Shown here in pieces: positions 8,423 to 17,106 of a stretch of DNA of 39,129 bases. A program made the position numbers and the translations under genes. The notes beneath the pieces were generated by a model, which made no database searches, was not told where the DNA came from, and was given only the letters and a program-made list of their open reading frames with translations. Source of the DNA: an uncultured Clostridia bacterium (GTDB lineage Bacteria > Bacillota > Clostridia > Christensenellales > Borkfalkiaceae); assembly GCA_947627515.1 (NCBI GenBank), contig CANQWI010000004.1:1-39129 (forward strand), given 5' to 3'. How positions within the stretch are numbered: the stretch's first letter is position 1; the number at the start of each line of letters is the position of its first letter.

Positions 8423-9217
8423 CTATTCCCGATAAAAATCCTTCTCCGTGTGCCTCCAGAGCCGCGCGGCAAAATGCATTCGCCGGGACAGCGGAACGAG
8501 ACGGGAGAAAATGCAGGTAAGCTTATTCCAAAAACCGATCACGACCCGTCCTCGGTTTCTTTTAACGGCCTTGAGTGCCTTCCCCGCGACCTTCTCGGGC
8601 GGCAGAACGGTGAGGCGGCCGTACCCGCCGTGTGCCTCGATGCTTTCCCTGATATCCATGCGCGTCGGCATACTCCCGGGGAGCACTACCGTTACCCGCG
8701 CCCTCCCTTTGAGCTCCATGCGGAGTGCCATGGAGAAGTATTCCAAAGCCTTCTTCGTGGCGGCGTAGAGGGCAAAATAGGGCTCGGGAAGGATGCTCGT
8801 GATGCTCCCGATCAAAAGGAGCTCCGTGCTACCGTCGAGAGGTGCCCGTTCGAGAAAGCTGCGGGCAAAGGAGACCGCACCCTCAAAATTGACACGGATC
8901 TGCGTCAATACCTTTTTTTCATCGTATTTTTCGAATGCCATCTGTGTGTCGACGCCCGCAACATAGATGAGGCGGTCAAACCGTGCGCCTCTGCTGTCCG
9001 CAAGCCTGAAAAATTCGGCACGGCTCCGTTCATCTCTCAAATCGCAGGGCTCCGTCTCTATCATGCACGCGGGGTTCTTCTCCTTCAGAGAATTTTTTAA
9101 ACCGCGCAAACGCTCCTCGCTTCGCCCCGTCAGATACAACGGAGTGTTTTGCGCCGCGAGGATGCTTACAAACGCGCTCCCGAGCCCGCCGCATGCACCT
9201 GTGATGAGAGTATACAT
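8423..9217 (-). CDS. SDR-family short-chain dehydrogenase/reductase
   Basis: YTLITGACGGLGSAFV (TGxxxGxG), YVAGVD, LLIGSITSILPEPYFALYAATKKALEYFSMALRMEL (S...YxxxK). Confidence 0.9.
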   Translation of the reverse strand: MYTLITGACGGLGSAFVSILAAQNTPLYLTGRSEERLRGLKNSLKEKNPACMIETEPCDLRDERSRAEFFRLADSRGARFDRLIYVAGVDTQMAFEKYDEKKVLTQIRVNFEGAVSFARSFLERAPLDGSTELLLIGSITSILPEPYFALYAATKKALEYFSMALRMELKGRARVTVVLPGSMPTRMDIRESIEAHGGYGRLTVLPPEKVAGKALKAVKRNRGRVVIGFWNKLTCIFSRLVPLSRRMHFAARLWRHTEKDFYRE

Positions 9218-9243
9218 CGCCGCTCCTCCCTCTTCTCCCCTTG

Positions 9244-9272
9244 ATTATACCACACCACGGCCGACAAGGCAA
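9244..9272 (-). promoter_or_regulatory. Sigma70-type promoter of SDR gene (extended -10)
   Basis: Minus strand TTGCCT-N17-TATAAT preceded by TGG. Confidence 0.65.
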
Positions 9273-9325
9273 AAGTTTTTTTTAAAAATACCCCGAATGG
9301 AGGCAAGCTTTTATACAAGCCATAT

Positions 9326-9351
9326 CGGGTCTTGCGCAAGCGCAAGACCCG
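9326..9351. repeat. Perfect 12-bp inverted repeat with 2-nt centre
   Basis: CGGGTCTTGCGC-AA-GCGCAAGACCCG. Confidence 0.9.
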
Positions 9352-9394
9352 AAGTAAAGGAGGAAAGAAGCGATCGCTTCGTATGATAAGGTTG

Positions 9395-10075
9395 TCAGAA
9401 GAGCCCGCCGCCGTCCCGTGCAGCGATGTTATCCGTCTTAGCCGTCCAGCTGAGCACCGCATCCGTCTGCACCTTGACGCAATCCACCATCGGTCCTCCC
9501 GTCTGCCCCATCTTGAGGTCATTGGGAAGAACGGAAAGGGTGATCGTATTTGAGCCCTTCTTGATCGTCGCATTCGTCGTGACTGTCTTATCGTAGAACC
9601 TCATTTCTTCCATGAGCGAGCTCTCGATATACATTGCATTGTACCCGACCTCCTCTCCGTTGATTGAAACGGAGAAGATGGACGGATCGAGGCTGATACT
9701 GCTGCCAAGCTCCGACCCGAGGCGCAGGATGACCGTCCCCGTTGCGTCACGGTCGGATTCAAAGACAAAATTCAGCTTGATGCTGGCACTGTAGGTGTAG
9801 CCGAGGTAGTATCCGCTGCTCCATCCGCGCTGCTTTTCCGCATCCGTTCCCTTGCCGTAGATCATCTGCACGCCCTGCTGGTCCGAGGAGATCCCTGCGC
9901 CATGAACATTGCTAAGGTCGATATACTCTGCTTCCATCACAAAGATATCCGATCCCCCCGTGCTGCCGCCCGTACCCGTCGTATCTCCCTCGCCGCAGGC
10001 TGAGATCATCATTGCGCCGCAAAGGGCCGCCGCAGCGAGAGAAAGCGTAAGAATTTTACTGTGTTTCATTTTCAT
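9395..10075 (-). CDS. Small lipoprotein with beta-rich, CBM-like domain
   Basis: Signal plus lipobox ISAC, G/T/S-rich linker, then FVMEAEYIDLSNV...YYLGYTYSASIKLNFVFESDRDATGTVILRLGS. Confidence 0.7.
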   Translation of the reverse strand: MKMKHSKILTLSLAAAALCGAMMISACGEGDTTGTGGSTGGSDIFVMEAEYIDLSNVHGAGISSDQQGVQMIYGKGTDAEKQRGWSSGYYLGYTYSASIKLNFVFESDRDATGTVILRLGSELGSSISLDPSIFSVSINGEEVGYNAMYIESSLMEEMRFYDKTVTTNATIKKGSNTITLSVLPNDLKMGQTGGPMVDCVKVQTDAVLSWTAKTDNIAARDGGGLF

Positions 10076-13013
10076 TGTCTGATGCCTCCATTTTTTTCAG
10101 CCTCCTGTGCCTGATGAACCATGCGGTCCCGATCGAAGCGGCGACGGCAAACGTCACGCTGTCTCCGACGATCAGGAGGGTGAGCCACCAGGGCATCGTA
10201 TATCCCCAGACGACATTCGGGCCGAAGCCGTTCATGGCACAGGAATTCGCCACCGTATACAGAATATTTTTTGTGGCACGACGGATAGATGAGACGTCCG
10301 TCGGGGTCGACACCGAGGTCGGGCTCTTCCCGCCCGAAAGGTTGAGGTCCCCTCCCGCTCGGATCATCTGATCCGTATCCATATAGTTTTTGAGGTTGAA
10401 ATCGGTGATCACCGTCCCTCGGAAGCCCCATTCGCCGCGGAGAAGGGTCGTGAGGAGCGGATAGCTCCCGCCCGTCCATGTCGCGCCGATGCGGTTGAAG
10501 GAGGACATGATGCCCGTCGTCCCACCCTCCTTGACGCAAAGCTCAAAGGGAAGGAAATAAATTTCACGCATGGCCTGCTCATTTGCCCATGTGATGAGAC
10601 CCGTGGCATCCCGTTTCGTCTCCTGCTCATTCAGGACAAAGTGCTTGACGAACGTGTAGATCCCCTTCGACCTTGCGCCTTTGACGACATTTTCCGCGAG
10701 TCTCCCGGAGAGCAAACCGTCCTCGCTGTAGTACTCGAAATTTCTTCCTCCGAACTGACAGCGATGAAGATTGACCGCGGGGGCGTACCAGCCCGAATAC
10801 GGTCTCCCGTTTCCGTTCTCATTGCCGATGAGACCCTCGTTTCCGATCATCTCCCCCATCTCATTTGCAAGCTCTCTGTTCCACGAGGAGCCGAGCACGC
10901 ATTCGCTCGCATAATAGCATGTTTTGTAAACAGTATTATCGCCCATGAAGAGGGAGTAGCCCATCGGGCCGTCCGCATCCGTCGTCAGCGGCTTATCGAT
11001 GCTCTCGATGGCAAGCGTTCGGAAATTCCCCGTCGAGATCTCGTCGACCATCTGGTCCACTGTCAATTGATCGAGAAGCTCATCCCAAAGGGGATCGTCA
11101 TACTCCTTTCCGATGAGGTCATAGAGCCGAACCTCCGTATCGTCCCGCCGCAAGGTCTTTTTGCTTTGCTGCGGCATCTCAGAGGTATACCAAGGGTCGC
11201 TTTCCTTATCGTTCAAGGTATAAGTGACGGAGCCTACGATCTCATCCGAGGCCTCGAGCTGCTCAGTCACGCCCTTCAGCACCGAGAAGTTCTCAAAGTT
11301 GTTTTTACGTGAAAGATATTCCGTAATCTGCCCGCTGACATCGTCGAAGAGGTTCCCGACGGGCGCGTTCGTGCTTTCATCCGTCTCATATCGGATGTCC
11401 TCGTCGAGGGTGAACGCAAAATCGTAGGCGTCCTCCTCTGCCCAGCCGTGTGCGCTGTCTGCAATATAAATATGGTAAGTCCCTGCCTCGAGCTCATAGC
11501 CCTTAAAGCCGTTGTGATTGGCGTCCGACCAATCGTACGAGGCCATATCGCGCACATCAAGCCTCAGCGTCACAGTCGCCTCGCCGCCTGCGGGGATCGT
11601 CGATGTTTTTTGGAAATCGCCAAGCACGACCTGCGGCTTCTCGATCCCGCCCGGGGTGTAGGGCGCGGAATACCAAAGCTGGACCACATCCTTGCCCGCA
11701 TACCTTGCTCCCGTATTCCTGACCTTGACGTCAAACGTTAGCGTTCCGTCCTTGGAAAGGGCCAAGGAGTTCTTGTTTTCGGCTTCGCGCTCAAAGGTCG
11801 TGTAGCTGAGTCCGTAGCCGAAGGGATAGACGACATTCTCGCTGTACCAGGCCTCGCCCGCCTCCTTCGCCCGCGTCTCATAATAGCGGTATCCGAAATA
11901 GATCCCCTCGCGGTATTCCACAAAATAGGCACTGCTCTGCTTTCCGTGATAAGTATACCGATTGCCGTCCTCCTTGAGATTGTTCCCGAAGTTGAACCAC
12001 GTCGGATCGTTTCGAAAATCTCTCGCATAGGTATCGACTGTCCTGCCCGAGGGGACGACCTCGCCCGAAAGCACTCTTCCGAGCGCATTGAGTCCCGATG
12101 ACCCCGGGGCTCCGATCCAGAGAGCCGCCTTGATGTTCTCATGGTAGGCATAGTGCGAGGGATCGTCCAAAAAACCGAGCTCGATGGGCGACGCGCTGTT
12201 GATCACGAGAATGACTTTTTCAAAGCTCGCGCATGCCTCGGCAAGCATATCCGTTTCATTTTTGTCAAGCTGCAGATAGTGATCGTCCTTTGAACGCGCC
12301 CCGTCGATCGTCTGCGTCCCCTTCCAGTTGGTGAAGGAGCTACCGTCCCAGAACATCGTCCGCGGCAGGTCATATCCCTCCCCGCCGATGCGCGAGATGA
12401 ATACAATTGCCGCATCCGAATAGTCCGCATAGCTTCCCTGCACCGATTGAGGATAGGGAAGAGGCGATTCCGCGATCGGGAAGCCCGTGATGTCGCTCCC
12501 CATCGAGGGAACGTCGGGCCTTCCGTTTCCCGAGGCTCTGCTCTCGTAATAGGCCTTGAGCGTGGGATTGCATTGAAAGCCTGCCCGCTCGAGGCTGTCA
12601 TACACGCCTGCAGTGACCTTCGAGGCACCGCCCGCATTCGATCCCGAGCCCCCAAGCACAGGGTCTACGGAGTTTTTTCCGAACACCGTCACTCTCCCGC
12701 CCGCGATGGGAAGGGCGGCATCCTCATTCTTGAGGAGCACAAACCCTTCCTCGCAGATGCGTTCGTTCAGGGAATTTGCCGCGGCGTACACCTCCTCCTT
12801 GCTGCTGTAATCGGAAGGATAATAGATGTATTCATTCGGGTCGCCGCTCTTGATGTAGGCCTCACTTCCACCGAACATCGAGCATACGGTGTAGTACAAA
12901 AAGGAATTTTCCGAAAGCACGAGTATAATGACGAGCAGAAGGACAAACAGCGCAAAGAAGATGCATGACCAGACTGCGAGCGGTTTGTTACTTTTTGTCT
13001 TGTTCCTCGCCAC
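10056..13013 (-). CDS. Membrane-anchored GH3 glycosidase, permuted domain order (GH3_C - FnIII-like - GH3_N)
   Basis: GTG start with AAGGAGGG SD. N-terminal TM; EEGFVLLKNEDAALPI, SRIGGEGYD, VYPFGYGLSYTTF before FVKHFVLNEQETKR and GTVITDFNLKN; C-terminal TM plus RHRRLKK. Confidence 0.92.
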   Translation of the reverse strand: MARNKTKSNKPLAVWSCIFFALFVLLLVIILVLSENSFLYYTVCSMFGGSEAYIKSGDPNEYIYYPSDYSSKEEVYAAANSLNERICEEGFVLLKNEDAALPIAGGRVTVFGKNSVDPVLGGSGSNAGGASKVTAGVYDSLERAGFQCNPTLKAYYESRASGNGRPDVPSMGSDITGFPIAESPLPYPQSVQGSYADYSDAAIVFISRIGGEGYDLPRTMFWDGSSFTNWKGTQTIDGARSKDDHYLQLDKNETDMLAEACASFEKVILVINSASPIELGFLDDPSHYAYHENIKAALWIGAPGSSGLNALGRVLSGEVVPSGRTVDTYARDFRNDPTWFNFGNNLKEDGNRYTYHGKQSSAYFVEYREGIYFGYRYYETRAKEAGEAWYSENVVYPFGYGLSYTTFEREAENKNSLALSKDGTLTFDVKVRNTGARYAGKDVVQLWYSAPYTPGGIEKPQVVLGDFQKTSTIPAGGEATVTLRLDVRDMASYDWSDANHNGFKGYELEAGTYHIYIADSAHGWAEEDAYDFAFTLDEDIRYETDESTNAPVGNLFDDVSGQITEYLSRKNNFENFSVLKGVTEQLEASDEIVGSVTYTLNDKESDPWYTSEMPQQSKKTLRRDDTEVRLYDLIGKEYDDPLWDELLDQLTVDQMVDEISTGNFRTLAIESIDKPLTTDADGPMGYSLFMGDNTVYKTCYYASECVLGSSWNRELANEMGEMIGNEGLIGNENGNGRPYSGWYAPAVNLHRCQFGGRNFEYYSEDGLLSGRLAENVVKGARSKGIYTFVKHFVLNEQETKRDATGLITWANEQAMREIYFLPFELCVKEGGTTGIMSSFNRIGATWTGGSYPLLTTLLRGEWGFRGTVITDFNLKNYMDTDQMIRAGGDLNLSGGKSPTSVSTPTDVSSIRRATKNILYTVANSCAMNGFGPNVVWGYTMPWWLTLLIVGDSVTFAVAASIGTAWFIRHRRLKKMEASDNENETQ

Positions 13014-16000
13014 GATGCGTTCCCTCCTTTCTGCGGCGGGAGACGATCAGGCATCCCGAGCCAAGACAGAGCGCGGCAAGGAGAACGCCCGCACCGCCGA
13101 ATCCGAGAACGCTTCCGCATCCACCGCCGCCGGATTTTTCGCCTTCGTCAATGTGAAGGGTGAGCGTGATCTCGTCCCCCACCTTGCCGTCGGCATTCGC
13201 TACGATCGTAAAGGTAAAATCTCCGGCCTGTTCGGGTCTTCCCGTGATGATCCCGTTCTCGGAAAGCGTCAGGCCCGCGGGAAGAGAGCTTCCGTCCTTG
13301 AGCGTGTATTTGATCTCGCCCGCGCCCTGCGCCGTGTCGACATGCGCCGTATAGTCCACGCCGACCTTGCCGTTTTGAAGCGTGTTTTCATTGAAGGAAA
13401 GCCCGATCGTAATTCTGAACTCTGCCTCGATCGGATCCGCATAGGGTGCCGTCGCGATAACGGTAAAGGCATGTTCCGTGACCGTTTCCCTCGGGGTGCC
13501 CGTGATGGTCCCGCCCGAGGAGAGCGTCAGCCCTGAAGGAAGCCTACTCTCCTCCTTCAGCGTGTAGGTGATCTTCCCCTGCGCGATGCTTGCGGCGGGT
13601 AGCTTTTCCATATAGCTCACGCCGAGCTTGCCTGCAGAGAGCGTTCCCCCGCTGAAGGTCATTTCATAATGAACGCTGAGCTTGAACTGCATCGTCACGC
13701 TGCTGAAGCCGTCCGCACTCGCCGTAACGGAGAAGGCAATGTTCTCGCAGACGGCAGAGGGCGTACCCGTAATTTTGCCGTCCGAGGAGAGCGAGAGCCC
13801 TGCGGGGAGCAGCGAGCCGTTTGCCAGCGCGTAGGTGCAGGTCGGGAGAGTCCCCTCCGCATCGGCCTTGACAACGCTTGCCTTCCCGACGTCGAGCGTG
13901 CATTGCTTTCCGACGTAGACCGTACCGAGGTTCTCGTCTGCCTCATAGACGATCGCGCCGCTTTCACCGACGATCGAGATCGTAAACTCGGCCGTTCGGG
14001 TGTAGCTTGCATAGGTCGCGTCTATTTTGAAGCGATAATTGTTGCAGTCCTCCGTCGGGATCCCCGAGAGGATGCCATCCTCAGAGAGTGTCAGCCCCGC
14101 GGGGAGTGCGCTGTCCGCATTTACGCTATAGACGATCTCCGAGTCGTCGACATCGGGATAGAGCACATCGGAGATTAACGCATTCGCAACGCTTTGGCTG
14201 TAGGGAATGCCGACAATGCCTCTTTCAAGCAGGCCGCCCGAATAGGATTGGACGGGATAATGCTCACCCTGCGGGATCGTGTTGAGTGCATTGCTGTGCG
14301 CCTGTGCATACAAAATGCCGTGCGCCGCTTCGCGGAGACATGCGACCGTTGTCGAAGTCCCGGTATTATAAAGTAGCCAGGACCAGCCGAGTGCAAGGTT
14401 GCCGCCCGCACGGATCATCTGATCCGCATTGGAGAGGTTGGAAGAGTCGCCGAGATAGCTGTCCGTGACGACGCAGCCGTGGAAGCCCCATTCGTTGCGA
14501 AGGATCTCGGTGAGAAGCTCATAGCTGCCGCCCGTCCACGTTGTTCCGACACGGTTGAGTGCGGACATGATGCCGAGGGTTTTGCCGTCCTTCACGCAAA
14601 TTTCAAAGGGCTTCAGGTAGATCTCACGCATGGACTGCTCATTGAGCCAAGTGATGAGACCCGAACGGTTGGTCTCGGAGTTATTGAATGCAAAGTGCTT
14701 CAGATAGACGGGAAGTCCCTTCTCCTGCGCGCCCTTGATCTCCATCGCGGCGATCCAACCGCCGATAAGGCCCTCCTCGCCGTAATACTCGCCGTTGCGG
14801 CCGCAGAACTGGTTGCGCTGGATGTTTACGGAAGGAGCATACCACCCGCCGATCGCGTCGTTCCAGCCCCAAAGGGCGTCCTCGCCGACAAGCTTGCCGA
14901 AGCGGTAGGCAAGGTCCTTGTTCCACGACATGCCGCGGAGAAGAATGCCGCCGAAATTATAGTGCACGTCACTGCAGTTGACATTGACTCCGATGCCGCT
15001 GGGTCCGTCGCAGTTTACCATTTGACGAACGCCGAGCTCGGGATAGTTCTTGCCCGAGCAATAGGCACCGACCGTGGCAAGCTCGGTAAGCTGACTTACG
15101 GTGAATTGGTTAAGATATTCATCCCACTTGGGATCGTCATAGTCAAGCCCATGAAGCTCCCTGAGAAGAATGCCTTTCGTGACACCCGTGGTGGGCATCT
15201 CTGCCTCATAGTAGGGCTCATTCTTGTCTGCCTCGGGATCGCGGGTCTGCCGTCCGTCCGTGACGAGCCATTCCTTCAAACCGTTTTTGACGGCCTCGGA
15301 GGCCGTGAGTCTGTAGTTGAATTCGGGCCATGTCCCCTCCCAGTTATTGCGGGAGAGATATTTTTGACTGAGTTCCCCGGTGATATATTCGCTGACGTCG
15401 TCGAAGCGGTTCTCGATCTTGTTGTCGGTCGCCTCGTCTGTCTCGTATCTGAAGCCGTCGTTGACCTGATATTTTACGTTGGAGATCTCGTCATGGGCAT
15501 TCTTCATGAGACGGATCGTATATTCGCCCTTTTCGACCTCATATCCCTTGAAGCTGTTAGAGTTGGCGTCACTGTAGTCATAGGAGGCCATATCGCGCAC
15601 GGAAAAGCTCAGGGTGAGCGTCTCTTCCTCGTCGGGGGAAAGCAGCTTTGTCTTTTCAAATGCCACAAGGTTCACATAGGACTTTTCGATCCCGCCCGCC
15701 GTATAGGGAGCGGTGTAGTAGACCTGTACGACCTCCTTGCCCGCGACGGTGCCCGTGTTTTTGACCTTCACTTTAAGGGTGATCGTCCCGTCTGCCGTCA
15801 GAGCTGAATTGCCGACTGGCTCCTCGGAGACGAGCGTCTGCGTAAAGCTCGTGTAGGAAAGACCGTGGCCAAACGGATAGACGACATGCGCATTGTACCA
15901 GCTATCCCATGAGGTCGTGGTCGTGCCGTGAACGTAATCCTTGGATTTTCCCGCACTGCCGCCGCTCTGCGGATCGAGATATTGTGTCTTCTCTACCTCA

Positions 16001-17106
16001 GTCGCACTGGTATACGTCGATCCACCCTCGGTGAAGCCTCTTGTCTCGTAGTAACGGTAGCCCGCGTAAATGCCCTCGTTGTAGGTCACGTAGTTATTGA
16101 CATGACCGCCGCCACCGACGCCGCCCGAGCCTGCGAGATTGGAATACTGGTTGCCCTTGTGGGCACTGTCAACCTCCATGAGGTAGTTGCCGAAATTCTG
16201 CCATGTGGGATCGAGCTTGAAGTCTCTTGCCCATGTCGATGTCACATGTCCGCTCGGATTGATCTTGCCCAGAAGAATATCCGCAACGGCCGCCGTTCTC
16301 ACGTTGTTTGTGATGAACAGCGCAGCCTTGATGTTCTCCTGATAGGCATAATGTCCCGTATCATCCAGAAATCCCATTTCAAATGTCGACGGCGTAGCAA
16401 GGAGCACAACAACCTTCTCGAAACTCTCGCTTGCCATCGCAAGAAGCTCTGTCTCATTCTGATCGAGCTGAAGGTAATGGTCATCCTTTGCTCTCGCACC
16501 GGGGATGAGCTGTGTGGAGTCTGCTGTCCAGACCGCCTGCGACTTGCCGTCCCACATCATCGTGCGAGGTCCGTCCATTCCCTCCCTCATGACACGGTAG
16601 AAAACGACAAGGGCAGCGTCATTATAATTTTTGAAGGTGCCCTTCAGCTCGCTCGTATAGCTTGCCTGGGGAGTTTCGCCCGTTGCATACCCCGCAGAGG
16701 AGGTGTTTCCGTAGTTGTTCAGGTCAACGCCGCTACCGGAACGGTTATTATCGTTGTAAAAGCTGACGACATCGTTGTTGACCTGAAAGCCTGCGTTTTG
16801 CAAATCGAGCGCGAGATTCAATCTGTTGGAATTCTTCCCAAGGATCGTAATTTTCGCGCCCGCGCCGAGCGGCAGGGCATTGTCCTCGTTTTTGAGAAGA
16901 ACAGTTCCCTCTGCACTGATTTCGTTCGCCATAGCTGAAGCCGCTGCCGAAAGATCCGCACGTGAATCATAGTCAGATGAATACACGTTGGTCCTCGGTG
17001 CAACCTCCCCCGCTGCGGATACCCGCAGACCTGCGGGTATCACAACAGAGAAGCACATTGCAGCTGCCATAGATATGGCAACGAGCAATTTAGACTTATG
17101 CTTCAT
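12988..17106 (-). CDS. Secreted GH3 glycosidase, permuted domain order, four He_PIG-like Ig repeats and C-terminal TM anchor
   Basis: Signal peptide; EGTVLLKNEDNALPL, VYPFGHGLSYTSF, then YLKHFAFNNSETNRS and GCVVTDSYLGD. LPAGLTLSxxGxIxGxP repeated four times; GGGGCGS-TM-RRRKE tail. Confidence 0.92.
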   Translation of the reverse strand: MKHKSKLLVAISMAAAMCFSVVIPAGLRVSAAGEVAPRTNVYSSDYDSRADLSAAASAMANEISAEGTVLLKNEDNALPLGAGAKITILGKNSNRLNLALDLQNAGFQVNNDVVSFYNDNNRSGSGVDLNNYGNTSSAGYATGETPQASYTSELKGTFKNYNDAALVVFYRVMREGMDGPRTMMWDGKSQAVWTADSTQLIPGARAKDDHYLQLDQNETELLAMASESFEKVVVLLATPSTFEMGFLDDTGHYAYQENIKAALFITNNVRTAAVADILLGKINPSGHVTSTWARDFKLDPTWQNFGNYLMEVDSAHKGNQYSNLAGSGGVGGGGHVNNYVTYNEGIYAGYRYYETRGFTEGGSTYTSATEVEKTQYLDPQSGGSAGKSKDYVHGTTTTSWDSWYNAHVVYPFGHGLSYTSFTQTLVSEEPVGNSALTADGTITLKVKVKNTGTVAGKEVVQVYYTAPYTAGGIEKSYVNLVAFEKTKLLSPDEEETLTLSFSVRDMASYDYSDANSNSFKGYEVEKGEYTIRLMKNAHDEISNVKYQVNDGFRYETDEATDNKIENRFDDVSEYITGELSQKYLSRNNWEGTWPEFNYRLTASEAVKNGLKEWLVTDGRQTRDPEADKNEPYYEAEMPTTGVTKGILLRELHGLDYDDPKWDEYLNQFTVSQLTELATVGAYCSGKNYPELGVRQMVNCDGPSGIGVNVNCSDVHYNFGGILLRGMSWNKDLAYRFGKLVGEDALWGWNDAIGGWYAPSVNIQRNQFCGRNGEYYGEEGLIGGWIAAMEIKGAQEKGLPVYLKHFAFNNSETNRSGLITWLNEQSMREIYLKPFEICVKDGKTLGIMSALNRVGTTWTGGSYELLTEILRNEWGFHGCVVTDSYLGDSSNLSNADQMIRAGGNLALGWSWLLYNTGTSTTVACLREAAHGILYAQAHSNALNTIPQGEHYPVQSYSGGLLERGIVGIPYSQSVANALISDVLYPDVDDSEIVYSVNADSALPAGLTLSEDGILSGIPTEDCNNYRFKIDATYASYTRTAEFTISIVGESGAIVYEADENLGTVYVGKQCTLDVGKASVVKADAEGTLPTCTYALANGSLLPAGLSLSSDGKITGTPSAVCENIAFSVTASADGFSSVTMQFKLSVHYEMTFSGGTLSAGKLGVSYMEKLPAASIAQGKITYTLKEESRLPSGLTLSSGGTITGTPRETVTEHAFTVIATAPYADPIEAEFRITIGLSFNENTLQNGKVGVDYTAHVDTAQGAGEIKYTLKDGSSLPAGLTLSENGIITGRPEQAGDFTFTIVANADGKVGDEITLTLHIDEGEKSGGGGCGSVLGFGGAGVLLAALCLGSGCLIVSRRRKEGTHRGEEQDKK
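13140..14190 (-). repeat. Protein-level repeat block: four putative Ig (He_PIG-like) units in the GH3 protein
   Basis: LPAGLTLSEDGILSGIP, LPAGLSLSSDGKITGTP, LPSGLTLSSGGTITGTP, LPAGLTLSENGIITGRP (approximate bounds). Confidence 0.8.

Noticed and set aside
8867-9217. SDR gene as part of the glycosidase operon
   Set aside because: It has its own extended -10 promoter (9244-9272) and is separated from the operon by palindromes and about 180 bp.
13160-16938. Long plus-strand ORFs opposite the GH3 genes (e.g. 14479-15807, 15928-16938)
   Set aside because: Antisense shadows of high-GC codon bias; no family motifs and low-quality composition, while the minus-strand GH3 reading is unambiguous.
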